DNA of 64,000 nt from Lingula anatina (GCF_001039355.2 NW_019775528.1:99969-163968), one strand, 5' to 3'. Shown: positions 13,705-26,839, numbered from the stretch's first letter. The notes: a model not told the origin generated them from the sequence alone. Translations and numbers: made by a program.

Positions 13705-16272
13705 TGAAAATATCACTTAGGTATGCAGAACATCCATACTCACTTGTAATCAGGACCTGGTTTCAGAAGGACATTAATTTGGCGTACAATCCAACCAAAG
13801 AGGCGGGCATACAGAGCCTTGGCAAGGGCGTCACGGCCATCACTTGCTTGTTCTAGATTTTTGAGACTAACTATTTTCTCTCCTGAAGTGAAATAATAGT
13901 CTGCATTTAAATATTTTCAGCTCTCACTGGTCACAAGAACGCATCAGAAAACTCTTTAGTTAAAGATATCAATCTTAAGATACTTGCAAATAATCTGAAA
14001 CGCAAATTTTACACATGAAAATTCATTTTTTTCTATTTGCAAAACAAATCTACATCCTGATAAAAATTATCACAGTGTTAGCCTAAAACAAGGGTGTTGG
14101 CATTGTATAACATCAAAGAAGACTAGAAAAGGTGGATACTCTACACATTGGGCTTATAAAAGCTTAAAAAGCAATGCAATAGTGACATGCAAAACACAGT
14201 GAATTTGAGCAGTTTTATAATATTAATATATAAAATAAACATTGTTAATTTATTTACAGAACTTAAATTCTACAGAACTTAAAACAACCAGAAAAATATC
14301 AATGGATAAATTCTACTCAGCTGTTATACAATGCCCCATCACACTTACAAGCCTGCCATTATTTCTGAGCCCACATATTAGACAGGATGCCATCACTTAC
14401 CCCTGAGCCAGGACACCTTGGAGATCAGCACTGATGCCAGTTCTTCTGGGTTCACGCCAAGAAGTTGAGCCACTAAAACAATATATTTAAACAATTATAT
14501 TTTAATATTTCCCCAAATAAGTCCAGGCAATAATTTGTGATTTGTTCTGGGTGTGGGTGGCTGAGAAGGGGGGGGGGGGGAGCTTAATCAAATCACTGAA
14601 AAAAATGAGGTGAACAATCATCATTAATAAGATTATTTAGTTGGTTAAAATCCCGATATTTGCTAGGGAGGGTTTTCAACTTGAGCAACTAAAACATAAA
14701 ATATTATTTTATATTTTCTGACAAAAAACTTATCTGTCAATTAAAAAAATATCACAAATTGCTGTTGACAAAAAAAATTAGGAGAGCAATTTTTTTAGAT
14801 AATTCTTAAATTTTAAATGCAACTTAGCTTGCTAATATTCTTTCCTAAGACTTTTTTTAACTCTTTAGTCATTTTTGATACAGGTATCAGGATTCATAGA
14901 AAAATCTTACAGATAAAAAATTGTTAGCAATGAGTAATTGGAGGGAAATGAATGGTAATTATAAAATCACTTTATTTACTGAATAAAAAATGTTTACTTT
15001 ATATCAACATAAGTTGAAAATCCAAGTGCAATTAGTTACACACACATGTATAATGACATAAACAATCAACTACCACAGAAAATATAATATTCTATGAATA
15101 ATTTTACCAAGAACAAAATTTACATGTTAGCTGTAATAGCAACAGCTAGCTTTAGGTAGAATAAGACACAGATTAATTCAAATCTCAAAAAAGAGTACGC
15201 AACTGCAAATCCCAAAAAGCATGCAAGAAAATGTCCCCACCAATTTTTCCTGCCTACAAATGTGTCAAATATAAAACAAGGTTTAGAGATATGGAAACAC
15301 ATGACAGTCATGACCATTCAATGAACTGTAATATTTCTTGAAAATTGAAGTTCCTCATGCCCTTAGGTGTCAAACAGAAGAGGACAAAATAACACTCCAT
15401 TATGCAGGTACACATAGACCTTACACAGAAACAGGTAATATTGCAGTATACCAAGGACAACATGATGTACGTGTTCACAATGGGAATAACTTAGAATAGA
15501 ACTGTCTGAAATCGCCTAAAAACGCAGGTTGTTAAAAGCTACTTTTTTAAATTTTTTTCTAAAGGTGTGGGATTCTATTTGATTATTTGTTGGTGATCTT
15601 TAGCAATTTGTTTAAAGGGTCTAAATTAGTCTCAATGTGAACACGATGATAAAAATATATCAACCAGAAAATATCCAAGTACCAAAACAAAGACAGGAAT
15701 AGAATATAGGCAAATCATACACCCAGCAAACACAATAATACGCTGAACTGCATTTGAAAACACATTATATATGTATAATTAATATTTTTAAATCTACAAT
15801 GCACCAGTCATACCAATCATATGAGCCTCCCCAACATGGATGGATGCAGAAAATTTGACAGGGGAAAAACGAGCCCAAAATCCATATTCCAATATACCTT
15901 TTACCAAGGACATACCCATCAAAAATACCCCCACACCAACAAAATCCTACCTCCTGCTTATAAAACATATTTCCATAGATATTTTGAAAGTCAGTCCACA
16001 AGGTATTTAAATAAGGGTCAAGGTCAATCCACAAGGTCAAAAATAAAGGTCAATGTCAGGTCATAGAAAAGAAGAAGACAGACATTTTTATCGATTATTA
16101 AAATATTTCTCAACTAAAAAGGACCAAATGAATGACAAAATAACTTATACATAAGCAAATTAAAAGCACAAGCTTGTAAAGCATCTAAAACACAAAATTA
16201 ATTTGATTATAATTACACATGAAAATAAGAAGGCAAAATGACAAACAGGTCATAATCAAGACTAAACAAATG

Positions 16273-16336
<64 letters not shown>

Positions 16337-19300
16337 CATTAAAAAACAGTCTTTTTAACAATAACTTACTGAATGGGGCAAGCGCTATTGCACTATTATA
16401 TGCAACTGCTAAACATGTTAGCTTCAAAATGCTAACTTTGCCATGCAATTTTCCTAGGTAACAACTGATGTGTTTTATTCATCTACCGATTGTGTTTGGT
16501 ATTACTATATGATTTGATTGCATTATTTAAGATATTTGATGCAAGTTCTTACTGTGTCTGATTTATAAGGTGATTTTTGTTGACTGTGTCTGGTGTGACT
16601 GTTGATTGTGTTGGGTGTGACTGTTGATTGTGTTGGGTATGACTGCTGATTGTGCTAGATGTGACTGCCAATTGTGTTGGGTGTGACTGTTGATTGTGTT
16701 GGGTATGACTGATTGCGTTAGCTGTGACAACACATTGCTACAGGTGATCTCCCCTTACCTATGTCCAGTATAACTTCATCTACAATGTATACACCATCAG
16801 TATCTGGGTCTTGGGCAAATTGTATATCTCCCAAGTGAAGGACTGCAGCAAGTAGAGCAAACACCATGTCTATGTCCTGTAATAAAAAGTGGGATTTTTA
16901 AAACTAAGAATTAGTAAAAACATGAACATGTTTATCATTTTCTTTTCAAATTACCATGTACGTTGCTCTGGTCATTCTTTCAAAATAGACAAAAACGTTG
17001 TCAATATATTTTTAGTGTGTGATATATTGGTAAATATATATATCAAAGGCCAAAATTTTCTACTTATCCACTTCTGAGAATTAAATTTTCAAACTTATAA
17101 AATTACAGTTTTTATTTTGTTAAGTTGCTTTACTTAAATGCTACAAAAATGTGATTTAACAAGATTTGTTTATACATAAATATATGAAAACTTGATGCAT
17201 TAAAATGTCTGTTGATAATGCTGAAAATTATGATGCCAAAGATTACACTATAATAAATAACATTCAGTTCAAAAAATTATTTAGAAATTTAAGTGATGTT
17301 ATTGCTGTAGATTTTTTTTGCATATAGAGATGTTTTGATTGAAAAGGATATCATAACTATTGCCTTGTTTTGTAATAATCATTATTTCATGCAAAGGATG
17401 CAAACCATGTGCAACAACAATTAGTAAAGTCTAACCAAATTCATGCTAAAATATCAACAATGAATTAAAGAAATATTATGTTCCATTCTTTATTAAGAAA
17501 CTGAAAGATGTAAAGTTGGGTGCATAATTAACTTGAAAATGTCAAATCTAAGAAATGTGTTAGCCTTATTATAAAACAACATTGCAGGTGGTTCTTGCAC
17601 ATTTAAATGAACACAATATATGCTATATTCAGTAAATAAAAAGGTGAATGGATGAAATATAATTGAAGTGTTAACCTTTTTGGTTTGGCTAGGTTTGACC
17701 TGGAAACAAACAACTTATCAATCAACTGATCTGAGGGAATTAATGTACATCAGGTGACAATAAAATTGTGATACTTAAAATAGTGTGACCTTGACACTGA
17801 AAGTCATGTGACAATGTGACCTTGACACAAGATGTCATGTGATTATCTAACCTTGACATTGGATGCTTTGGCACTGTCCCAATCAATGTAACGATACTTG
17901 TCCAAGACAGTGTTCTTAATTCAATATAGACAAGATAATTAAACAATTAGCAGAATCTACTGACAATTTTATTTCACTAGTTTTTTTTTCTATATTTGAA
18001 ATCTCTTAAAACGGAAACTCAGCTGTATGTTACACAATTATATATATATTTTGAACAAATCAAAAGAATATCGTTTAGACCTAAAATCTGCTTCTGCTTA
18101 GCTTTATTATCATATCACCAAGAACTTTACTTACTGAGGAAGTATAATATTCCTTTGGGTTGCATATGAGGAAAGTATCATAAATTGCAGTAAATTTCAA
18201 CGTTACCCAAACATTAAGATTTACATTATATTAGAAAGGAAGGATGAGTAATATTTTTAAAATGTCACTCAAATATTGAGGTGAACTTTGCCCAAAGAAC
18301 ATCATGTTAGAACAAGCTTACAGCACAATATTAAATTCACAATATGTTAGGTGCAACAACAATAACACAATCACTTACATTACAAGCACACAGCATAATT
18401 AGTTGCACAATACCACATATATATGTGACAAACTAATCTAAAGGACATTCAGAAACCCTAAACAGCTACATGGCTTAAAGCTTTCACTTTTTAGCCTACC
18501 ACCCCTTCAAAAACACCAACAACTAAGAAGTCTTGCTTTGATGGCAACTTATTTTTTTATCCTTGTGCCCCTCTCTGCAGATTTAGCAAAATTGTGGACA
18601 TGTTAAATGTAACTGATAAGAGACTATTTCTTGCACATGGGCTTCAAATGGGTTTATCTAAGCTTTTTCTGTTCAGGGCCTTTCTAAATAATGCAACAAA
18701 TAGCAATACAAATCTTCTTCTTGAAGCCAATTGTGTTAGTTGTGACAAAAGCACAATCTATGTACAACCTACCTCAGATTGGAAGCCCACAAGTTGCATG
18801 ATAAGTTTAAGGTGTTCCAGCATATCCACACAGTATTTGTAGTGTGCATCACTCCAGTAGAGGGCACTGCCATCAACAGGAGACAATATTCTGAAATATG
18901 TATGAGTAATGGTAAATGTGGTTGAACAATCTTCTAAATATGCATGGATGTGTGTAGTATATATATGTTGGAACGATGTTCTGAATATATAGGCAACTGG
19001 TATTTGTAGTTGATTAATATTCTGAAATTCATAAGGGTAAGATGTATTTGTTGTTCAGAAAAATTGTGGACTATGTACGGCTTCTTTTATGTTCATAGGA
19101 GCGGTGGCATTTAAGATCAAAAACAAAATGAAAAACATTTTAGAGGAAAAACACTTTTTGTAAAGCAGCATAACTGAACTTTGTTGCTGAGAGTGGAACC
19201 AAAGTTACTTATGAAAAACGTTTTGTGTTTAAGAGTTAATACTTCTGATATGAAAAGTACCTGTAGTCAGCACCATGTGAATATAATTGCTAGATTCCCT

Positions 19301-22002
19301 CGACTGAAGGAATTAAGGAAACAGCTTCAAACAATCCGATTTCAATGGAAAATTTAATTCACCTGTGTTTTTCAGGTTTATCCAGGAGATAGTTCTTCAA
19401 TTCTTCTCTGTCAAGCCCAGCAAACATGTAATAGAAGATATGGAAGTTCTTCTCTCCAACTCCCTGGCTAACCACTCTGGACTTCTCCAGGAGATAGTCA
19501 TCAATTTGAGCTGAAATTATTAAAAAGAAGAAAATATATCATTCAGAATATCTAAAATGTCATTTAGTAATATTTGTTTGACAGAAAAAAAGAATGCTGC
19601 TTTTTCACAAAAAAATTAAAAAATTTGTTGCATCTATTTATATCTTTAAAGTAACACACATTATATCATATTTTGTGAAATTAAACAAAGGAGCAGTGAA
19701 AAGTTTCATACAAATAGAAATGTTGGTGTCTAAATATCAAACATCTGGCATACAAAAGAAAGAAAGAAAGAAAGAAAGAAAGAAAAAATCAAATTTCCTG
19801 GTCTCCATGGAATTATCTCAGGTCAACAAGTACGAATTCCTACCAAGAGACACGTGTACTACTTACCTCCGACCACCCTTCCATCTCGGGTGAAGAACAA
19901 CTCTATAAACTTTCCAAACCGGCTGGAATTGTTGTTTACTGTAGTTCTGGCATTGCCAAATGCTTCCAACAGTGGGTTAACCTGAAATGTCATAATATCA
20001 TACATCGTGATTTAATCATAATTTAATGTACTGAAAAACATAATTTATATTAAGTGTGATGTAAAACAAGGGATTTATATCAAAGATATGTCCTATTATT
20101 AAAAGTTATGAATTAAACCTTTCTTGCACGTTCAAATCTTTGCCTTAATGTAGAAGTCCTTAAAATCAGCAAATTTAAGTCAGGCACTCCATTTTTACTG
20201 CCCCCATCCCTCCACAACCTCCTATTCCCCTGGCCTTTTTTCCAAAACAACTTTAGAAAGTAGGCAACCCGAGCATTATTCTATTCTGTTTCCCCTCTTC
20301 CCCTCTACTAAAAGCAAATACCCACGTTCTGTCTATTCGTACTTCTTGATTACTTTTTCTTACACTAGCATACAATGACAAGTTTTCTTAACTAATAACA
20401 AATCATTTAAATTGGATGTGATGGATGTCAGAAATAACAGACTACTAGCAATTCCAGATGCCTTTGCTTACCTCTACTATGTTTACATAAAATACAATGA
20501 CAAAAGTTTCCTTATCTAATTACACATCATTTAAATTGGATGTGAAAGCTGTCAGACATAGCAGACTACTAGCAATGCCAGATGCCTGTCCTTACCTCTA
20601 CTATTCGCTCATGGAGATTACTGCCACAGTTCTTACAAAGCTGTATGATGTGTTTTACCATAAGTTTGGTGCTCTCTGTCTTACCTGAAAAATAACGCCA
20701 GAAAATCATCTTTTCTACTTGCAAAAAAGGAGAAGGAGGAGGAGGAGGCTAGAGAGATAGGTGTAGTGGTAAAGACACAGCATTTTCAAATTTTCAAACA
20801 AAATAAATCTTCACAATTCCTCAAATGTAATAACTGACCACAAAAAAATTTAACATCAAGCACATTGTGCTGCCATCTATCTGTGGGCACTCAGCCTACA
20901 TGCGCCATCTATATGTGAAAATCTTAACTACCTGCACCAGACTCTCCACTGACCACACAACACTGGTCATTTCCTGAGCGTATCATCTGCTGGAATGCCT
21001 TGTCAGCAATGGCGTAGATATGTGGTGGATGCTGAGACCGTACCTTTATGTCACAGTATTTTTCTGAGATCTGAAAAAAATGTGATCATCTATTAGGATA
21101 GGCATTGTTGTTGTAAAAAAATGAAGATATAATATTCATAAATTTTTATTTATTACTAGAATTTATCTGAAAATATTGATGTCAAAGTACTTTTATAAGC
21201 TTATAAAAATATAAAGAGCTCTTTAGTATTCTTTGCCATATGACTAAAACAGAAATACAATTCATATATGTTTATCTTCTACTTAATATGTAGTCCTCAT
21301 TCTTTGAAATGGCTCATTTAGTTTTAATAAAGGATACTGTAATTTTAAAATACTTGTAATACCTGAAATCTTAAAATTCTTCATACTAATGGTGTATGAA
21401 ACCTTTTAGATATATTCATTATGTCTTACCTGTGGGGTGTAGATTGGAAGCGCCTTGTAAGGATTCACCGCAATCAGGATGTCTCCAACATAGGTCTGAA
21501 ATATCGGAATGAAATCAGTTTTAAAACACAAAAAGATGTCTTTGGGGGCTTGCATGCCCCCTCCTTAAAAAATGACATATTCAGCCCCTTTCACCACCAA
21601 CCCCACACCTGCTAGCTCCCAACAAGAGAGAAAACCGCATTTTTCATATTAAAACCCACTAGAGAGATGAGACCCCAAAATAGGGATATATATATGGAGG
21701 GATTTTGTAGGTGGCCTATGTTCTAAGAGGGGAAATAGACATAACTAAGAAAAAATTATATAAATTTCATTTATATATGAATCCTACAAAGTCTGCTATT
21801 GCTGTGAAAAAAAGCAGCAAAGCTATAAAATTTTTAAAATAAATAAATCTATACCATTTGTTTGAGAAGAATGATTTCAGTTCCCAATACTAACATATAT
21901 AACGCCTCTGCTGTAGCGTATCCTCAGCTCAGCCAATAGGATTCTCTCATCCAATTCATTGAGGCTGGCAAGGTCATCGATCAAACCTGTCCCAGGATTC
22001 AT
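3112..22002 (-). CDS. Unconventional myosin, class III-like motor without kinase domain (22 coding exons)
   Basis: Actin-based ATPase motor, about 1,084 residues. I joined exons by GT-AG sites and phase: 21895-22002, 21430-21495, 20932-21070, 20596-20684, 19867-19981, 19363-19510, 18773-18890, 16759-16876, 14401-14472, 13744-13882, 13003-13228, 12590-12757, 12128-12273, 11497-11607, 11029-11095, 10774-10829, 10162-10311, 9618-9729, 9034-9285, 4252-4880, 3503-3649, 3112-3190; every phase closes. Seen: P-loop GESGAGKT split by intron 3, switch [10 protein letters not shown], switch II DIAGFE, relay [18 protein letters not shown], converter [13 protein letters not shown], one IQ-like segment ([14 protein letters not shown]), then a Glu/Lys/Gln-rich helix with polyQ and a His/Asn/Pro-rich tail. 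Counting back 16 residues from DALAK gives Glu at the TEDS position. The ATG at 22002 has an in-frame TGA 42 bases upstream. Motor wording is closest to MYO3 from memory; class assignment needs a tree. Confidence 0.9.
5595..5634. repeat. (CA)n microsatellite
   Basis: Forty bases of uninterrupted CA repeat preceded by a CT run, in myosin intron 19. Confidence 0.95.
7888..8890. repeat. Two-copy 0.5-kb tandem duplication, each ending in (GA)n
   Basis: Copy A about 7888-8399 and copy B about 8401-8890 align along their whole length (AGATATTAATCACACATCAC start, GTGCACAGACACAAACACTT end) with roughly 10 percent differences by eye. The single N at 8400 lies exactly on the junction. Confidence 0.85.
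9549..9613. repeat. (GA)n microsatellite touching a myosin splice donor
   Basis: About 65 bases of GA repeat. On the minus strand this is (TC)n beginning within the first six bases of the intron after myosin exon 18 (donor GTGATC at 9612-9617). Confidence 0.95.
11947..11981. repeat. (GT)n microsatellite
   Basis: GT repeat within a longer alternating purine-pyrimidine tract (about 11890-12120) of the myosin intron between exons 13 and 14. Confidence 0.9.
13350..13582 (-). repeat. Dispersed repeat, copy 1
   Basis: Segment in the myosin intron between exons 10 and 11. It reads in reverse complement like 59021-59445: the arms GCCAAGG, the phrase with AACTTTTAGAGTTATG, and the (CAAA)/(CAGA) run before GGGGTGAAAACATAACCTCC. 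It is a mobile or SINE-like family of unknown class; no tRNA-like head was identified. Confidence 0.7.
13645..13703. repeat. (TAA)n microsatellite
   Basis: Almost 60 bases of ATA/TAA repeat about 40 bases below the donor of myosin exon 10. Confidence 0.95.
16273..16333. repeat. (GT)n microsatellite
   Basis: Sixty bases of pure GT in the intron between myosin exons 8 and 9. Confidence 0.95.
16560..16737. repeat. 22-bp minisatellite next to myosin exon 8
   Basis: About seven variable copies of a unit like GACTGTTGATTGTGTTGGGT, ending about 20 bases below the splice donor of exon 8 (16759-16876). Confidence 0.85.
20366..20605. repeat. Tandem duplication carrying a copied splice donor
   Basis: Two adjacent units of about 120 bases (20366-20484 and 20487-20605), each with TCATTTAAATTGGATGTG, CAGACTACTAGCAAT and CTTACCTCTACTAT. 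The second includes the true 3' end and donor of myosin exon 4 (20596). The first carries a second donor at 20467-20471. Confidence 0.9.
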
Positions 22003-22135
22003 TACTGTTTTTATCCTAGCAACAGTTCGTATGGCCGCGTTTCACTTGTTTCTGTTATTTGTTGAGGTTTATAATTGGCAAATTTGTTCATTTATCCAGT
22101 AGTATATCCATATTACAATTGACCTGGTTTACAAC
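22003..22135 (-). other. 5' UTR portion of myosin first coding exon
   Basis: On the minus strand an acceptor (a T-rich run ending in CAG, 22136-22138) opens an exon that runs into the myosin ATG at 22002. The segment has stops in all three frames, including one in the myosin frame, so it is read as untranslated leader. This is the main sequence evidence that the protein starts at the motor domain rather than after an N-terminal kinase. Confidence 0.55.
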
Positions 22136-22458
22136 CTGAAAAAATGAATATTACTGAATGAATATATGTCCTTTAAATCTTCATTTAGACAGAATACAAT
22201 AAAAATATAGTTAGAAAATCAAGAAACTTATTGCAATTCTAATATGTCTTTAATTACAAGCACTTCCAAAATGCATAGAGATTTTTAAAAAACTGGAAAA
22301 ATTGCTAATAAAAAGAAGATTCATTTATTTCAGTTCACATTTGATGTATCAAAACTTGAATTGTCTGTATAAAGATATGTACATATTTTGACATTTGATT
22401 TTAAATTGCACATTTGAAATAATTAATAAATTCTGTATTTGACTTTCTTTAACCTTAC

Positions 22459-22597
22459 CTTAAAGGTGTGTTTTTCTTGACCTTTGGCCAGGTAATTAAT
22501 TCAAACACCTGCCTTCTGTATCCTGCACAGCTTATACTTTGTCCTTAGAATGATTCTGTCCACATGAACTAGTCTACAGATCTCAAAGTATTGAAAC
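22459..22597 (-). other. Candidate noncoding upstream exon
   Basis: Minus-strand segment between an acceptor (ATTCCCAG) and a donor (AAG|GTAAGG), 320 bases upstream of the 5' UTR exon. The first 32 codons in one frame are open but then stop. An alternative donor (GCAG|GTGTTT) lies at that stop. No homology was recognised. It could be a 5' UTR exon of the myosin or a chance pair of sites. Confidence 0.25.
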
Positions 22598-22832
22598 CTG
22601 GGAATAAAGATTAACGGTTTCTATATGTTTATATACGTTTTTGCCTGTTTACTCTTACCTTATATAAGAATAAACGAATGGATGAATGAATATTATAATC
22701 TGAAAATGTAACCTCAGTATCTACAAAATTCATAAACACTGTTTTTCAGGTGGTGATAATTCAAATCACCTGCTATTTAAGATGCACAGCTTGTCCTAAC
22801 TAAGACATTTCAATTCATAAGGTGAGCATAGA

Positions 22833-23096
22833 CAGGCCTACCCAACTACCAGACTCGGCACCTAAGGATCCTGAATTAACCGGTATATGGGACCACGCTA
22901 CCCGTTTTCAAGGTGTGTGTCAGATCGCATTTCGGAGTATCAGCCAGAACACCGACAGGATGAGCCCTGGCATGCTCGGCTGTCACCTTGATTGGATAGT
23001 AAACGATTGTCGTAAAATCGCTATATGATTTTAAAACCGGGTGCATAAATTTGAAAGCCACCTAGATGAACCGAGTCTGGTAGTTGGGTAGGCCTG
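22833..23096. mobile_element. MITE with CAGGCCTACCC ends, ATAGA target duplication
   Basis: Terminal inverted repeats of 26 bases (begin CAGGCCTACCCAACTACC) match perfectly at both ends. ATAGA is present at 22828-22832 and 23097-23101. It is 264 bp with no transposase, so non-autonomous. Termini and 5-bp duplication recall some hAT-type groups; the class is inferred. Confidence 0.85.
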
Positions 23097-24211
23097 ATAG
23101 AATAGTTACCTTAAATATAAAGATCACAGTATCTAAAAAGATCAAACATGAATATACGTTGTTATTTTTTCCTGGTAACTATGTAAAATATCAGATTCTG
23201 CTGCTCTTGGTGTACCACACATCATCAGATTTCAGTTATTGTCCTCAGACAAATCAGTCTTCAGAAAACAAAGAAACAATGTGAAATGAAATACAAAGAT
23301 GGTATCTGCTATTTTCCAGATTATTAGTCATCAAAGCACCTGGTTTTCTAGGTGAGCTGCTCACAGATCGTCCTCTAAAAAAAACATTTCTTAAAACGAA
23401 AATAAAGCAATCTGATGACACTGACATCATATGCTATAACTCACATACAATATTCTGCTTCATACTGTCAATCATAAAAAGAAATGCTGCCCAAGGTATG
23501 TACTTAAAATTATCCGAGTCCTATCTACAAGCGGAAATACAGTAATCCGAAAACAAAGAAGCATCATCTTTCAAGTTCTTTTTTTTTTTTAGATAATCAA
23601 TAAAAACACACACAGGTTATTCTTGAGTTTCTGCTAACACCAAGTCTATCAAATAACCAGGGTTTATGATGTTCTATGATAAATATAACAGACACTCTGG
23701 AAAAAAAAAGAAATATATGAACAAGTGAGACAGCTGGTGCTAATTGACGTTCATAATAATAAAAGGAACACAACTCATGATAGATTGGAAAACCACACGA
23801 TATGAACAAAATTAATTGGTACTTCTCTCAATGCTTCTTTCATTCAACCTTTTATCAAGATAAGAACATAAAATGAATACAGGAGTTACCCAAAATTTTC
23901 AAACACCTAATATCTTTCAAATTTTTTTCAAAAATCGTCACTATTGGCAAAACTCAAAGTAACATCTTTTCTGGTACATGAAGCCAAGTAGCTTTAAAGA
24001 ATAGAAATTAAGTCACATTTTTTTTAGATTTAATGAATAAAGCACTCCTTTGGAAAACATAAATCAATAAACCAATTTTGTTCCAATGAATAGAACAGTT
24101 ACCGTAACACACTTTCTGAGTGTCTGAACAGATGGTGCGTGCTATGTTATAATCAAACAAGAAAAATTTTGAAAAATTGGCATTAGAACATACTGACAGG
24201 AAACATAGACC

Positions 24212-24416
24212 CCATTTCCAGAGATTAGATCGATCTACTTTAGATTGACCTAACTCCCTTGGGGTTCATGCTAAATAGCTGTCAGCCGGGCGGACACGAA
24301 AGTTAATTACCCCCTTACAGCTTGTAGTAGGTGGGACGGACATTTAAGACGGATTATCTGACAGTAATCTAGTGAGACTCCCCGCCGGGATAGATCGATC
24401 TAAAAGCTCTGGGAAT
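24212..24416. mobile_element. Short inverted-repeat element (MITE-like)
   Basis: Ends TTCCAGAGATTAGATCGATC and, inverted, TTCCCAGAGCTTTTAGATCG, about 25 bases imperfectly paired. The interior is noncoding and more GC-rich than its surroundings. The target duplication is not clear. Confidence 0.6.
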
Positions 24417-25102
24417 ACAGCCATAGCTGCCTTTTAATGTATTTTGTCCAATTTAGCAGAGCCATCTGAGTATCTTTATTCATTCTGAAATTCCAAGAAA
24501 AATTCCAAGAAAATTTAAATAATAGAAATATGACATGATAAACCCAACGATCTTTGGTAAAAAAAAGTGAATTGTTTCTAAAGAGACGAAACAGGAAGTC
24601 AGTCATGTGATCAAAGCCCTTTGATGGAAATTCGAATAAACATTACTAGCATGTGAAACTTTTTTTCCTTTCTTTTTTCTCCATCCATCCATGTTAAGCC
24701 GAAGTCTTCAAATGATCCATTTAAATTACAGATCACAAATGGGATCATGCAATCACTTCAATATCCACAGCTAAAGACTTTCTCTCAGGAACAGCATCAT
24801 TTCCCAGGACACCCAATCCATTTTCTAGCCCAGTCCTTAGTTTCCTTCCCTACCATAGGGGACACTTTGAAGAGAACGTAAATAGTATTTGATCAATATT
24901 TTCCCATACACTGATCTTTCTCGCTAATGGTCTTTGTGTGTACAATCTTATGATCTTCTCATTCATGTGTGTTCAGAAAGGGTCTAAATTGAAACTGAAA
25001 CAGACTAATTGACATCATGAGATATCTGGATTGATGTGAGACAAGATTCAGTGTATTTGGGTCTGAAACGAGAGAGAAAGAGAGAGTGCAGGTGTGAATC
25101 AC

Positions 25103-25103
<1 letters not shown>

Positions 25104-25139
<36 letters not shown>
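25104..25139. repeat. (GT)n microsatellite
   Basis: GT repeat followed by a short GA run. Confidence 0.9.
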
Positions 25140-25142
<3 letters not shown>

Positions 25143-25737
25143 AGAGAGAGAGAGAAAATACTTTGCCTATGGTCTGGCATAAGTTAGAATCCATGAGAAC
25201 ACAACCTAGTACAAAACAAATTTTTCCAATCTAAAAAATGTGGCATAGAGCAGTATCTTATCATGACATCATGTCTGTCATTTTTTTCCCATATAACACT
25301 CCGAGAGAAATAAAATTCAATTTTTCCTTCTCCTTCACTCCCTTGTCGATGGCCCTAAACTGTATAATTGGTTGTGTAATGTGATTATCATCTTAGTGTT
25401 ACAGTTGTGGAATAATTCTGCTGTGGCTTACCAGACATTGGGTAATTGTAAGTGATAATACTACCTGAATGGCCCTACTGGAACAAATTTCACTATGAGA
25501 CAAGCGTGGCGCAGGTGCTAATGAGGGAATAGGGGGGGTTGGGGGGAGGAGGAGAGTAGTTTGTGGCAATTATCAATTTCTTTAGCCCACTAGCCCTTCA
25601 GATGCTACTAGGTGACCCATAGCAGAATTATAAGTGGCCAGTAACTGATGTACAATATTTTACAAAATTTTACTTGTCTGCCTTCAGTTTTACTTGCATC
25701 TGGTATAAGGGTGGGTGGGTGGGTGGGTGGGCAGACT

Positions 25738-25762
25738 NNNNNNNNNNNNNNNNNNNNNNNNN
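25738..25762. other. Assembly gap (25 N)
   Basis: Run of 25 N inside a (GGGT)n tract. GTGGGTGGGCAGACT occurs on both sides, so the flanks probably overlap and the gap may have no real length. Confidence 0.95.
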
Positions 25763-26006
25763 GTGGGTGGGCAGACTAGGGTGGTGGGTGGGTGGGTAGA
25801 GATCCGGGGAAAGGTTATGCCAAGGATGGTCACCATTAAAATGGAGCGAATGGTACGTCTCTTTCCTGACGGTATTTGACTGGCAAAAGAAAATGTTCAT
25901 TGAAGCTGGTGGTAAAGATGTCCATCAATAATAACAATAATAATAAAAAACACTGAAAAGGCATCTTTTTCTAAACATCTTAAAAGATATAAAGATGCCT
26001 ATCAAT

Positions 26007-26007
<1 letters not shown>

Positions 26008-26055
<48 letters not shown>
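26008..26055. repeat. (TAA)n microsatellite
   Basis: Forty-eight bases of AAT repeat; a shorter AAT run lies about 80 bases below in a similar context (AAGGCAT...TTTTTCTAAAC). Confidence 0.9.
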
Positions 26056-26057
<2 letters not shown>

Positions 26058-26493
26058 GCATTAAAAAGGCATATTTTTCTAAACGCCATCAAAAATATAA
26101 AGAAATATAAATATATAGATATTAAGCTCCCCATGAAGTAACATCCAGGTTACCTAACAGATACTCCACTGTAAATAAATTATTATAATTAATATCAATC
26201 AATAAATAATTAATGAATACATCAAGTGATTGCAGAGAGTGCAACTGCTGTCTAAAGGGAGGGGGGAGAGAAGATATGCCAAAGGAAAAATAATAATTAA
26301 TTAAGAACAAGGAGTCATCTCAAGCATCTGTGCTCTTGCTCTCAATAATATTTATAGTTCAAAAATTTCCGAAAAAGGCTTAGACTCTATTGACCAAAAC
26401 ATATGTACCCTTTTAATAAAAGTGAAATAAATTATCCTATTATAATAAACCATATAATTTATTTAATTTAAAAAATCACAGAATTTAACTTAC

Positions 26494-26529
26494 CTTTTAA
26501 AGTGAATTTTCCCTCTCACATCTCAACTC
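26494..26529 (-). other. Candidate 36-nt noncoding exon
   Basis: Bounded on the minus strand by a TTTATTTTAG acceptor and an AAAAG|GTAAGT donor that matches consensus almost perfectly. It is in the right orientation to be a 5' leader exon of the myosin about 4.5 kb away. There is no coding evidence. Confidence 0.25.
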
Positions 26530-26838
26530 CTAAAATAAATTGTCTCAGATCTCTGGCGACAAGGGAAAACTGTAACATTGTATCATGTTGTCGGGAGCAG
26601 CTGGAAGGAGGAAGACATGTCAGATTATGTGCCAAAGGAATCCTCATCGTGTGCAATATGGTGGCCTCATGAGATCATGAGTGTGCGGACTGTGCACGGT
26701 CCAGTAGACTGCATGACTGGCAGACAGGAAGGGAGAGAGTGGAAGAGAGGTGATATTTGCGCTGACAGGAAGAGAGAGAGATCGAGAGAAAGGGAGAGAC
26801 TGGCAGCCGAGCTGAGAAAGACATTTTTGTGACTAGAC

Positions 26839-26839
<1 letters not shown>

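Noticed and set aside
26578-26832. 84-codon plus-strand open frame
   Set aside because: The second half is GA-driven Arg/Glu; no homology, splice or promoter support.
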